A DNA stretch of 64,000 bases, from positions 1-64,000 of the forward strand of contig JAPJBO010000574.1 in assembly GCA_030068145.1 (NCBI GenBank). The letters are read 5' to 3'. Positions within the stretch are counted from its first letter, which is position 1; each line of letters begins with the position of its first letter. Below are positions 22,095-40,030 of the stretch, piece after piece. The position numbers were made by a program, and so were the translations under genes. Source of the stretch: Diplonema papillatum (lineage: Eukaryota; Euglenozoa; Diplonemea; Diplonemida; Diplonemidae). Below the pieces are notes generated by a model. The model had not been told where the DNA came from. It ran no database searches and worked only from the letters and a program-made list of their open reading frames with translations.

Positions 22095-22945
22095 TGGCAA
22101 CTGGTGACTTTCGTTGTTGTGCGCGAGCGTCTGCCCGATGGTTTCCGGTACGGGCAAGGAGTATCGGTTGGACGACCCTGTGTTCTCGTTTTCGTGGCTT
22201 CGGTGCACTATCCAGGGTGCTTCGTGGGATGCCGTAGCGGGTGACGGTCAGCCTTCCTGGCTGCGGCTGCTCTAGTGATTTGCCGGCATCGGCCGTCCAT
22301 CTTAGGCGTCGGCCCCACAGCCCGGCAATGGCACAGCACAAATCACGCGTCACGCAGTTCCCGCTGGAGGCGCGGAAACTCCTCGGCGGAGGGCGCCGCC
22401 GGGAACAGCGGCTGGGCCCACGGTCGACAGCTGTATAAATGTGTGACAGTTGCCAGGCCTTCGACTACGCTGAGCAACGCACTATGCACACTCCGTGTCC
22501 ACGTTACAGCAGATGGAACGCGTTTGTAACGCCGCCGCGGGGGAGGCCTACGAGTGGGTGTCGTTGTGGCCTCCCGGCCGGAGCCATCGCCGGGTGAGTC
22601 CTCGCTCGTTTCTTCGCGTTTGCGTCGGTTCGCGCGCCGGGTGGACGCAGCCGGGGACTGCGTTGCATCGGGTGGCGTTCGCCGGACGGGGATGCTGGCC
22701 CGGAGTTGCGGTGTCGGCACTGTAAAACGAGTGGTCGACTAAATGGTCAACCGCTGAAGCGACTGAGGTGTGTCTTTGGCTGTAGACGACGCCAGGAAGA
22801 CTGACCGCGACACCCGCTAAACACAGGGTCATCCGCTGCCGGCACTCCGTGCCCGCACCGCATCACATCCACCAGGCGCCGGCGCTTGCGCACAAGAACG
22901 AAAGTCACCCAGAGACACCCCCTGTCGGAGAGTCGCCAGTTGCCA
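22095..22945. repeat. Imperfect inverted duplication, about 170-bp arms
   Basis: The plus strand at about 22095-22265 resembles the minus strand at about 22945-22775. Both carry a GGCAACTGG block, GTGACTTTCGTT, a GACCCTGTGTT block and GGTCAG(C/T)CTTCCTGG, in the same order. The spacer is about 500 bp with no recognised gene. Confidence 0.65.
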
Positions 22946-23117
22946 AGAACCGTCTGCACAGTCCGTCACCTCCCTACAGCTTGGCAGCATGTGCTTCCGT
23001 CATCACCGACCCAGCTACGACCTCGGTAGCGTTGTCGACGCCTTCAGCCCATAGGCATTCGTCGCGTCGTATTCGACGCCTGCCCGTACCCCTTCGAAGT
23101 CTATCCGCCTCTTCTCA

Positions 23118-23280
23118 AGCTCCCCTGTGGGGGTGGCCCCCCTCGGGGCCGAGGCCCTCCTGGGTTGCGAATGGATCTGCTGGGAACACACAGGGGACGC
23201 TTTCTACTGTTTCCCCAGTAGATCCATTCCCAGCCCGGCGAGCTTCGGCCCCGGGGGACTGCCGCGGCGCTCGGGGCTGA
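23118..23280. repeat. Imperfect palindrome / fold-back element
   Basis: The left arm contains CGGGGCCGAGGCCCTCCTGG and GAATGGATCTGCTGGGAA. The right arm holds their reverse complements with scattered mismatches (GAATGGATCTACTGGGG and CGGGGCCGAAG). The arms are about 65 bp around a centre near 23210. Confidence 0.7.
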
Positions 23281-23837
23281 GCCCGGGTACCCACACCGGC
23301 CAGCCACGGACGACGTACCCTGCCAGGCCTAGGCAGGCGTCTAAGACTCGCGGCAGTGGTATCGCACGCGGGAGAAAACAACGCAGGCCACTGTAAGGTC
23401 CACGCACACAACGAGCATGCCGAGAGAGAGCAGCGCGGTACGACGCTTGATGGAACGAATGCAAGCTTCTCGCCCCGGGACCAGCCCTCACACTCGAATA
23501 GATCCTGAGCCTTCAGCGGGAGCACCGCGCGTGGCCAGGCAGTTGGTTGACCACTAGTCGACTACTTGGTTTATGGGCCAGGCAGTGACCCACGGGCCAG
23601 GCAGTGGTCGCGCAGCGGGAGACGCACCAGCCTGCGGATCGAAGACGGAGGGGAGAAGGCTGGCAAACATAGAAAAGTGCTCATCAAGAAAAGAAAGAGG
23701 CAAGAAAAATAAAGATCCGTTTTTGGGGGGAAAAAAAGAAAGGAATCGGGCAAGAAAAGCAGTAGACGCTGGGGACGGGCATGGCAAGCGGAGAGCAAAA
23801 TAAAAGCACCCCACATTTTTTTTTTTTCCGGATATAC

Positions 23838-24275
23838 TTGAGGGCCTTGTGCATACTTCGAAGGAGGCTAGAACAAAGTACAACTACAAAGTGGGTCTTT
23901 TTTAGAGTTAAAGTTCGCTTGAAATTCCGGGGGTTTAGAGTCTCCGTGTGACCGTTCATGAATGGGTTCTCTTAGAGCAAGAAAGGGCTACATGGTTACG
24001 GGTTGTATATTTGGGAAGTTTAAAGGCAAGTGCGGGTGCTTGGGACGGCGTGATATTGGGAGTAAGATAAACGTCTGGCGGAGGGATCGCAGCTGCTGCA
24101 GTGCTTGCAAAGCTTGTTGCCAGACTCTTTTTGTTGAGCGCTTCTTACGCCCGCCACGAAACCAGATCCAACTGTGTGTTGGGTGGGCCAGAGCACATTT
24201 CCGCCTCTTGAAGACTTTGTAGCTGGAGGCTCCCTCGAGTATTTTCCTATGCAGGTGCTTACTCAAAAAGATGCG
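23838..24275. repeat. Dispersed repeat family R1, longest copy
   Basis: About 430 bp joining parts seen separately elsewhere: the TTCGAAGGAGGCTAGA start, a middle block (TTAAAGTTCGCTT to GGGTTCTCTTAGAGC) shared with 43745-43865, and the end block (TTACGCCCGCCAC to CAGGTGCTTA) shared with the TAP42 introns. It may be close to the full-length form. Confidence 0.75.
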
Positions 24276-25174
24276 CGTATTGGACACAAACGGCAACAGC
24301 CGCGTTGCGTGGTCGGAAAGCAAAAGAAAGACGTACCAAGGAAATGGGAAAGGAATATGCGAGTCTGGCTCTTTCGAGTGCTAAGAGCCAGGAGTGCTTC
24401 AATCGAGAGAAGCTCTGCATCGCAGTTCCTCCGTCGGAAACGTACTGATCTTCCAAGATCGAAGGACCTGCCACTCATTTCAAGGGAAGCTAGAGGGGGG
24501 AGAAACGCTACACCCAAGAAGGGGGGTCATCTTTTTGTATTGAACGCTGTCAACTCACCCCGCACGTACCCCAGGATTACAGATGTAAATTCGCAACTGG
24601 GCCACCCTCGAGCGCTTCTACGACAAAGAGCAGGTGCTTATTTATGAATAAAAAGGAGAACGCGGTATGGAGGGGCGGTGCCAGCAGCGGGAGGAAGAGA
24701 CGATGCATTGTGTAAAGAAACCGGGGCGCGCGGGCGAACGTCACGCCGGCATTCGCCCTGGGTCCTGTATGACAGGGAAACGCGCTAGCGTTGCACGATA
24801 GCGTCCCACACGTCTTTTTTCTTTCTTGAACGGGGACAGGACATTAGCTTGGTCACCGGCCCATCTTCCAAATTCGGACCGCAAACGGCTTTTTGCGTCC
24901 TCACTCAGGAATGGGCTCAGGAATCGTCGCAACGCGACGATTCTTTGCGACAATGATGGGCCCTGAGTGCCTCGGATTGCACATTGGTCACCTCTGCCGG
25001 GGGCCTGGGTGATGGTGTAGTGCCATTTTATTTTCTTCTTTTTCCCCGCCGGCTGTTCCAAATTTGGACTGACAGTCCAAATGTGCCCTGAACAAAGAGC
25101 TCTGAAGCAACACCCCTGTACCCCTTGACCCGTGATGGGAACGGTGCCTCTCACGGCGCGCACGACCATAAAGT

Positions 25175-25262
25175 GCAGTACAGCACAGCGACAAGATGCA
25201 CATTCAACTACACGCGCATGCAGTACAGCACAGCGACAAGATGCACATTCAACTACACGCGC
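25175..25262. repeat. 44-bp direct tandem duplication
   Basis: Two adjacent near-identical copies containing TACAGCACAGCGACAAGATG and CATTCAACTACACGCGCA. No coding signal. Confidence 0.9.
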
Positions 25263-26887
25263 ACGCACAAGCATTGAAAGACTTGTCTTTTTTTGACGAC
25301 TCGCAGCAAGCAGGAGGCCAGTTTATCCTGAGAATTATTTCGCGCGGTTGAGCGGGCACTGCGCTGAGTATTTCTTGCCGTGCAGTTGGCGAACGACCAG
25401 TCAAAAGTAAACTCGCACTGAGCACGTCTCGCCCTCCCACGGATCGCGGACCCAGTCCTGGTTATACCGGGTCTCCTCGCTTTTGCCAACTGGTCTCCGA
25501 TCTGCTTTATTTTTGCGGACACTCACCTGTTGGCTGGCTGCACCTGGAGTGTTGGTGGCACAGCTTTGTGAGCTGAGGCATAGTCCCCACTACCGTGACA
25601 CGAGACCAGATCTTTGGTGCGAAACAGTGTGATCAAGCTGATACCTGAGGAAGAAAAGTCCAGAAATAAGAAAGAGATTGGTTGTTCGGATGTTTTGCGT
25701 CGTCGGAGGAGCGTCTGACAAGGCAGCGGGGGTTGGTGGTGGCGGCGGTGGGGGGTGTTATTTTCCATTTCGTTTTTCTCTTCGTTTTCGTAGCAACAGG
25801 TACCAGGGAAAGCCTGCTACACGGGCCTACGGGTCAAGTGGCTACCGATTCCCAAACTAAAGCATCAAGGCGTGGCGCACTTTGAAGTTTGGCGCTTGCG
25901 CTGAACACAAGCTCGTCGAGACGGTCGGTCACAGCAGAGCGGACGGGGTTGTAGCACACTGCTGCCTTCGACTCAATCTTTACAAGCTGTGGTTGACCGT
26001 CATCCCGGTGCGGTCTTCGTAGGAACAATGGACTGAAAACTCGGCAGAGAACGCTGCAGCGCGTTTCGGAGGAGCCTAATTATCGAGTTCACTCCGGCAC
26101 GTCCGAACAAAGCTCCGGTCACACGCCATTCGTCCACTTGAACGGGCTCCTTCATCGTGTTTGCGGGTTTGCGGGTTTGCGGGTTTTTGGCTGCTGCGAG
26201 GGCGCCGACTTCGCTCTGTACTTCGCCGGTCACCCGTTCGAACCTTCTCGATCAGTCCTGCCGGTCCATCACACGAATAATGAAATAAGACCGGGGCGCA
26301 TTGTGGCGTGTCCATCGGTACCCGTGACAGCGAGAGATAGAGAGACAGGGGACTTAAACACCCGTTCACCCGTGCGAATTGCATGTGCATCGGAGCCTGC
26401 AGTGCGGGTCAAGCGAAGAGAAGGAGAGACAGGCCTGCTTCGTATGAAAGCCAGCCCCGAATATCCGGGTCAGCCCGACCGTCCAGCATGCATCGTAAGC
26501 CGGCGGAGTCGTTCCAATAATTCCATCTAGAGGCACGTGTGACGTGGACGGGAAGCGCAACGGTTTCCCAAACGCACGGCTCGCAGCGCGCACCCGAAGG
26601 CGAGTATGGATATGGAGGGACGACTCCTCTCCGGGCATTCCGACCACGTAGGTGCGATCGAAATGGGTATGACTGCGTACATGAGCCGGTATTCTCTGAT
26701 GGGGTACTTGTCTGGAACCAACGCGACAGGCTCATCATCCACAGATGCAAGCGCCGCCGCGCACGGGTGAACGCACGGGAACCTGTAAATTGCGGACTTT
26801 GCACAGGAGCACGAGGTGTGCAATCCTTCACAGTGACAGCGAAAACACGCTCACCGTGATGCGAGAGTACGACCACGCTGCGTGTGC

Positions 26888-26924
<37 letters not shown>

Positions 26925-26944
26925 ACTCGCGGCACACATAAAGC

Positions 26945-27694
26945 TCAGAGCACGCGGAAACCCCACCAAAACCCGAAGGCGAGCGTGGCGTAAAGGGAAG
27001 ACCCCTCCGGGCAGCCCCCCGGGCCGAGCTTTCGGTTGACGATGTTCAGGCCGACCATGTCGAGCGCGTCTGCGACGTCAGCGCGCTCCGGGAGGCGGCC
27101 GGAGAACTGCGCCAGCTGCGCCTCCGACTTCTGCAGCGCCGAGCCCAGCCGCTCCTTTGCGTGCTGCGCCTCGGCCGACCCGCCGGGCAGGTCTTCGGCG
27201 CGCAGGACGTGCGCGGCTTGGTACGCCAGGAACCCGCCGACGAGCACCTTGAACTTGTGGTTCAACGCCGTGCGCGCCACGCGGGCGGCCGCGAAGCCGC
27301 TCCCGATTCCGAAGGCGCACTGGCCCGCATACGGCAGGTTCGCGTCGAGCTTTTCCCTTCGCTTGTCGAGGCCATCCTGGGCCTCGGCGTGCATCTGCGC
27401 GAAGTCCGCAGGGCCGATCTTGCCCCTGTTCGTGTAGTCGCACTTCGCCTGCAGCCACTGCGCCGCGCGGCTCTCCTCGCCGACGGTTTCGACCGAGTTC
27501 TTGAACCACCGATTGATGCGCAGGAAGCCGTTGTCCGCATCGAAAAACCAGCGCGTCACGTGCTGCAGGTCATCTGTGCACAGCAGCTTCCCCTCGGACA
27601 TGTTTGGACCCCCCGACGCTTTCATCCAAGGGAGGGGGAACTCCTGCAGTCGGGTGTGTTGCCGTGGTATCGTTTTCTGACAAGAAATGAGCAA
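26945..27694 (-). CDS. Unknown small protein with hydrophobic segments
   Basis: A frame of up to 249 residues. In-frame ATGs at residue 24 (27625) and residue 32 (27601) are more likely starts, because a CTGCAG acceptor-like site lies between the first ATG and these and the composition becomes protein-like after them. The protein has a Trp/Phe-rich N-terminal helix region (W-F-F-D-A-D-N-G-F-L), an amphipathic middle, a hydrophobic stretch around F-K-V-L-V-G-G-F-L-A-Y and a C-terminal one (S-L-Y-A-T-L-A-F-G-F-W-W-G-F). Codon use is GC-rich like its neighbours. I do not recognise a family. A membrane-associated protein is plausible. Confidence 0.65.
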   Translation of the reverse strand: MLISCQKTIPRQHTRLQEFPLPWMKASGGPNMSEGKLLCTDDLQHVTRWFFDADNGFLRINRWFKNSVETVGEESRAAQWLQAKCDYTNRGKIGPADFAQMHAEAQDGLDKRREKLDANLPYAGQCAFGIGSGFAAARVARTALNHKFKVLVGGFLAYQAAHVLRAEDLPGGSAEAQHAKERLGSALQKSEAQLAQFSGRLPERADVADALDMVGLNIVNRKLGPGGCPEGSSLYATLAFGFWWGFRVL

Positions 27695-27714
27695 AAAGAT
27701 AGCAAGGATCGCTC

Positions 27715-27850
27715 AGAGGGTCCGCTCGGTGCTTATTTCAACGGGGGCCAGAGGGTGAGAACCAAATACGCCTACAAAACGGTTCCTTGTTTTAGAGTGC
27801 AAGTTCACTTTTTGTTGAACGCTACGCGCACTGGCGCGTGCGGCAGGTCG
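27715..27850. repeat. Dispersed repeat family R1, diverged copy upstream of the unknown gene
   Basis: Matches the R1 consensus with more mismatches than the TAP42 copies (GGTGCTTATTTCAACGGGGG, TTTTTGTTGAACGCTACGCG). It lies right upstream of the longest possible start of the gene at 26945-27694. Confidence 0.6.
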
Positions 27851-28167
27851 CGTCGAGCTTCTCCCTGCGCGTCCTGAGCCTCGGCGTACATCATGTGTTT
27901 TACCACCATCGTTTGCTTGACAGAAAGTGAGCAAAAGGCAGCAATCCCGGATCAGAAAGCCTCGTCGTGTGATCAAAAGGCTTTCACACTGCTTACGCGG
28001 GAGGGAAAAGGAGGCGGGCTGGCGGCTTTTCCAGAAGGAAAGGCGCCAACTCCTCCCCGCTCTGGAACAAATGAATGGATACGTGTACTCGACGCCGCAC
28101 TGGTCCCGGCTGCGCCGCGTTTCTGAGCCGGTCCACCCCTGCTGATGAACCGTAATAGTCCGGGATA

Positions 28168-30105
28168 GACTGTGAGACTGTGATAGACTGTGATAGACTG
28201 TGATAGACTGTGATAGACTGTGATAGACTGTGATAGACTGTGATAGACTGTGATAGACTGTGATAGACTGTGATAGACTGTGATAGACTGTGATAGACTG
28301 TGATCGACTGTGATGTACCGTGGAAGACTGTGATAGACTGTGATATACTGTCCATGGTGCCCTTTCCGACTATCCGAGCCTCCGGCTCTGCACGTCTTGG
28401 AGAGCCAGTCCACGAGCCTGTGATAGACTCTGATGGACTGTGATAGCCTGTGATAGCCTGTGATAGCCTGTGATAGCCTGTGATAGCCTGTGATAGCCTG
28501 TGATAGCCTGTGATAGCCTGTGATAGCCTGTGATAGCCTGTGATAGCCTGTGATAGCCTGTGATAGCCTGTGATAGCCTGTGATAGCCTGTGATAGCCTG
28601 TGATAGCCTGTGATAGCCTGTGATAGCCTGTGATAGCCTGTGATAGCCTGTGATAGCCTGTGATAGCCTGTGATAGCCTGTGATAGCCTGTGATAGCCTG
28701 TGATAGCCTGTGATAGCCTGTGATAGCCTGTGATAGTCTGTGATAGACTCTGATGGACTGTGATAGCCTGTGGTAGCCTGTGATAGACTGCGATAGACTC
28801 AGATAGACTGTGATAGACTCCGATAGACCGTGATAGACTCCGATAGCCTGTGATAGACTGTGATAGCCTGTGATAGACTGTGATAGACTGTGATAGACTG
28901 TGATAGACTGTGATAGACTGTGATAGACTGTGATAGACTGTGATAGCCTGTGATAGCCTGTGATAGCCTGTGATAGCCTGTGATAGCCTGTGATAGCCTG
29001 TGATAGCCTGTGATAGCCTGTGATAGCCTGTGATAGCCTGTGATAGCCTGTGATAGCCTGTGATAGCCTGTGATAGCCTGTGATAGCCTGTGATAGCCTG
29101 TGATAGCCTGTGATAGCCTGTGATAGCCTGTGATAGCCTGTGATAGCCTGTGATAGCCTGTGATAGCCTGTGATAGCCTGTGATAGCCTGTGATAGTCTG
29201 TGATAGACTCTGATGGACTGTGATAGCCTGTGGTAGCCTGTGATAGACTGCGATAGACTCAGATAGACTGTGATAGACTCCGATAGACCGTGATAGACTC
29301 CGATAGCCTGTGATAGACTGTGATAGCCTGTGATAGACTGTGATAGACTGTGATAGACTGTGATAGACTGTGATAGACTGTGATAGCCTGTGATAGCCTG
29401 TGATAGCCTGTGATAGCCTGTGATAGCCTGTGATAGCCTGTGATAGCCTGTGATAGCCTGTGATAGCCTGTGATAGCCTGTGATAGCCTGTGATAGCCTG
29501 TGATAGCCTGTGATAGCCTGTGATAGCCTGTGATAGAGCCTGTGATAGCCTGTGATAGCCTGTGATAGCCTGTGATAGCCTGTGATAGCCTGTGATAGCC
29601 TGTGATAGCCTGTGATAGCCTGTGATAGCCTGTGATAGCCTGTGATAGCCTGTGATAGCCTGTGATAGCCTGTGATAGCCTGTGATAGCCTGTGATAGCC
29701 TGTGATAGCCTGTGATAGCCTGTGATAGCCTGTGATAGCCTGTGATAGCCTGTGATAGCCTGTGATAGCCTGTGATAGCCTGTGATAGCCTGTGATAGCC
29801 TGTGATAGTCTGTGATAGACTCTGATGGACTGTGATAGCCTGTGGTAGCCTGTGATAGACTGCGATAGACTCAGATAGACTGTGATAGACTCCGATAGAC
29901 CGTGATGGACTCCGATAGCCTGTGATAGACTGTGATAGACTGTGATAGACTGTGATAGACTGTGATAGACTGTGATAGACTGTGATAGACTGTGATAGAC
30001 TGTGATAGACTGTGATAGACCGTGATAGACTCCGATAGCCTGTGATATACTGTGATAGCCTGTCATAGACTCCGATAGACGGTGAAAGACAGCAGCATGC
30101 AATCC
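28168..30105. repeat. Satellite of 10-bp unit (TGATAGCCTG / TGATAGACTG) with higher-order blocks
   Basis: About 1.9 kb of tandem 10-bp units, of two main types that occur in runs. A mixed block beginning TGATAGTCTG, with TGATGGACTG and TGGTAGCCTG variants, recurs at 28731, 29191 and 29803, giving higher-order periods of 460 and 612 bp. A two-base insertion near 29535 shifts the phase. A short non-repeat island lies at about 28352-28420. Long minus-strand frames across it arise because the unit has no stop on that strand, and I do not call them genes. Confidence 0.95.
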
Positions 30106-30817
30106 GATGCAGTTCGATGGGGGAAAATCTTAGTTTAATGTTTAGGCAGAGCACTGCCTCTGGGGGAAAATCTTTGTTAGTAGGGGAGGGGTGGACCGGC
30201 TCACGTTTCGTCTTTTAAGCCACGGACACATAAGGCGGACACCATCAGGGCGGAACCTGAGTGCCTGTAGACAGGACAGCGGTGTGAGTCTGGTTTGTTG
30301 TTGGTTCCTTTTTACGGTGGCAATCTGCGAAGTAAACTCCGCAGAACACAGTGAACATGCAGCACCAATGGGTTGAAGTATCCGAAGGAAAAGAGTGCAA
30401 GGAAGTAATCCTGCGAGCTGAGGGCAGCAAGTCGCGTTACGCGAAGCCTACTGGAATGGGGGGATTGTAAGAACGTGCTTGGAATGGATATGTGCTCGAC
30501 ACCGGTCCCGTCTGCGCCGTGTTTCGGTCCTTGAAGCCACGGACACGTAGTTGGCTCAGCTTGGAGCGGGCGGCCCGGTTTCGTCCCGCTGTCCGAAGCC
30601 TGCCGGCGGCGGCGGCAGCTGCGGGCCCCGGGGGAGGGGCCCGGGCCCAGAAGGGCCGGATGCGCGTTCTTTACACTCGTTATTTTCTTTACTCACTGCC
30701 GCACGTACTCTTTCACTCATCAGCGAAGGCTCCTACAGCAAGGGGGGGGGGGGGGGGGGGGGACGAGAGACGCGCGCGCCCGACCCAAAAAATGGACGCA
30801 AACAGAGGCGTTGGCGC
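30106..30817. other. Spacer with dispersed repeats, a G-run and a duplicated gene end
   Basis: About 30190-30310 and 30460-30545 match parts of 39870-40030. About 30553-30667 duplicates the 3' coding end at 30812-30930 of the next gene. A run of about 21 G lies at 30742-30762. No separate gene is supported. Confidence 0.6.
30553..30667 (-). pseudogene. Partial duplicate of the proline-rich 3' end of the neighbouring gene
   Basis: The minus-strand translation (P-A-L-L-G-P-G-P, P-P-P-P-A-G-F-G, T-G-P-P-A-P-S then stop) parallels the end of the gene at 30818-31705 (P-A-L-L-G-S-D-P, P-P-P-P-A-G-L-G, A-G-P-P-A-P-T then stop), including the stop. It has no start or upstream coding part, so it is a downstream partial duplicate, possibly in the 3' UTR. 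Confidence 0.65.
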
Positions 30818-31705
30818 TCACGTCGGAGCGGGCGGCCCGGCTTCAACCCGCCGCCCGAGGCCTGCCGGCGGCGGCGGCAGCGGCGGCAGCTGCGGGCCCC
30901 GCGAGGGGTCCGAGCCCAGAAGGGCCGGATGCGCGAGGACCGCCACTTTGGACGGCGGCGCCCCGGCGGGCGCCGGGTTGGCCTGCTGCAGGTTCTGCTG
31001 CAGGTGTGCGCGCGGGACTTGGGGCGGGAGCGGGTTGGGCGGCGTCGCCCGGTGCCCGTTATAGCCGCCCGGCTGGCCGCCTGGGATGACGCACGGCGGC
31101 GACGGCGAGGAGGCGGGCGGGGCGCGGAGCGCCTCGGATTCCTTCAGGGCGAGGACGATGCGGCGGAGCTTGACGTTCTCGGTTTTGGCTTCGAGCAGCT
31201 CTCGGTGCATGACAGGCAGCAACGCTGGGTCAAGGGCCAGGGCGTTGGCTGGGTCCATGTTGTCCACCGGCCCCGCCTTCTGCTGCGCGCCCCAGATCAA
31301 CCCGCGCATGAGCCTGCAGGCTTCGAGGAGGTGCAGCTCGTCGTCCGTGAATTCCCAGATCTTCCGGATCGACTTCTCGCCGGCGGTCAGGGCGTCCATC
31401 GCCGCGAGGTTCTGCACCGAGCTGCCGCTCAGCTGCTCGCCGGTGATCGCCTTCAGCAGCAGCTGCACCTGCTGGAACTCCGACCGCTGCATCAGGAGCC
31501 CGAAGGTCTCGCGGTTCTTCTCGAGCCTCCTCACGAGCTTCGCCGCCGCCTTCTCCGCCGTGAACTCTTCCCCCGGCCGCAGCCCGAGCCGTTCCCGCAG
31601 GCTCGGGCCCCCCGGGTCCCTGTGGTGCATGAACTGGATCAGGGTATCCTTCATCTCCTTCTCCTTCCGTGCCTTTTCTACCTTCTTGCGCATGCGATGG
31701 AGCAC
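30818..31705 (-). CDS. Unknown helical protein with proline-rich tail
   Basis: A frame of 295 residues with ATGs at residues 1 and 5. The N-terminal 25 residues are strongly basic/charged (K-K-V-E-K-A-R-K-E-K-E-M-K-D). Residues 30-190 look alpha-helical with Leu/Glu/Lys patterning, including an R-L-E-K-N-R-E-T-F and a K-T-E-N-V-K-L-R-R-I-V-L segment that could form a short coiled coil. Residues 200-295 are Pro/Ala/Gln-rich, probably disordered. The family is not recognised. The start lies only about 150 bp downstream of the stop of the protease gene, which suits a closely packed directional array. The 3' end is partly duplicated downstream (30553-30667). Confidence 0.65.
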   Translation of the reverse strand: MLHRMRKKVEKARKEKEMKDTLIQFMHHRDPGGPSLRERLGLRPGEEFTAEKAAAKLVRRLEKNRETFGLLMQRSEFQQVQLLLKAITGEQLSGSSVQNLAAMDALTAGEKSIRKIWEFTDDELHLLEACRLMRGLIWGAQQKAGPVDNMDPANALALDPALLPVMHRELLEAKTENVKLRRIVLALKESEALRAPPASSPSPPCVIPGGQPGGYNGHRATPPNPLPPQVPRAHLQQNLQQANPAPAGAPPSKVAVLAHPALLGSDPSRGPQLPPLPPPPAGLGRRVEAGPPAPT

Positions 31706-31856
31706 CTTTGTTGAAGTTTTGTTGGCAATTGATTAACGGGGGTATTTGAGCACAGCCTGCTTTCTTCGTGACGCTCATGCTTTGGAGATGCTTGCCGGCA
31801 ATTGATTCACAGGGGTATTGGAACGGATTGTTTTCTTCGCTGCGCGTGCGACTCGC

Positions 31857-39104
<7,248 letters not shown>

Positions 39105-39774
39105 TCTCTCTTGTGTCTCGAACAAAATGCAACTTGTCAAACACAACAAATCTCCCTCAATCGGATGGCAGCGTGCTATCCTCGCTCCCGTTAGAGTGAA
39201 CAGACGGAGCAACAGGTTTTGAAAGGAAGCGCGCGCTAATAAATATCTCTCTCTCTCTCCTCTCGCCCAGTTCTGTGTACGTACTGTAGAGTGCAATCAA
39301 GGCGCTCGGGACCTCCTTTACGGGCGACGCGATCCTGCTTTTTTTTGAGGCGGCGGAGGGGACCTGCCTCGCTTTACCTTGCGACCTCTCCTTTGAGGCC
39401 GTCAACGTGCGTCTCGCCCTTCTCTCTCTGAGGCGTCGCCTTGCCACCGCAACCGCTGGCCTGTTCTCAGCCGGCGACGCGCATCCGGCGGGCGCCTCCG
39501 CGGAGAGCGGTGTTTCGAGTATCTGGGCTTCCCTGTGTCCAAACAGTCGTGTGACGTGCGGTGAGGGAAATTTTCTAGCGTTTATTGTGGTTTAGAGGTT
39601 CGATGTTTTAGGGTCTCCGGTTGACCATTGAGGCTGTAAGGCGGGTGGTATGAGGGTAGTAGGTATGCTCATGCACTATAACTACGGCTAGCCATGTTAG
39701 TGTTGCGACCGACACCAAGAAGAAATTCGCTTTGAATTTAGTCTTGGGCCCCCCACGCGCATGCATTTCGTTCG

Positions 39775-40030
39775 GTGTTTAGACAGAACACTGCCTCTCA
39801 TGCATGATTGATGCGAGCATCAAGTCCTCTTCGTTAAGAAGATGTTGCAAAGAAAGGAATGCAAAACGGGGGATTGCAAGAACGTGCTTGGAATGGCGCA
39901 CTGGTCCCGTCTGCGCCGTGTTTCGGTCCTTTAAGCCACGGACACATAAGGCGGACCATCATCAGCGCGGAACCTGAGTGTCTGCAGACAGGACTGCGGT
40001 GTGAGTCTGGTTTGTCAGGCGGCTGTGTGT
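39775..40030. repeat. Composite dispersed repeat
   Basis: The left part (GTTTAGACAGAACACTGCCT to GCATCAAGTCCTCTTCG) recurs at about 30140, 32950-33010 and 42695. The right part (GATTGTAAGAACGTGCTTGG, GCCACGGACACATAAGGCGG, GTGTGAGTCTGGTTTGT) recurs at 30190-30310 and 30460-30545, and weakly at 28060-28140. No coding potential. Confidence 0.75.

Larger units (their letters stand above)
21806..26944. other. Five-kilobase gene-poor region of dispersed and fold-back repeats
   Basis: No host gene is supported. It holds an inverted duplication (about 22095-22265 versus 22775-22945), an imperfect palindrome (about 23118-23280), a long R1 copy (23838-24275) and another at 24465-24650, a 44-bp tandem duplication (about 25175-25262), a block (about 25800-25910) repeated near 60040-60310, a short GCGGGTTT array near 26160, and a (GT)n run at 26892-26924. 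It presumably also contains the promoter or 5' region of the TAP42 transcript. Confidence 0.55.

Noticed and set aside
28168-30105. CRISPR-like array
   Set aside because: The units are contiguous 10-bp repeats without spacers, in eukaryotic DNA.
27973-30154. Minus-strand frames of 709 and 451 residues across the 10-bp satellite
   Set aside because: The unit has no stop on that strand in any frame, so long frames arise automatically. Frame changes do not alter the peptide, and there is no other coding sign.
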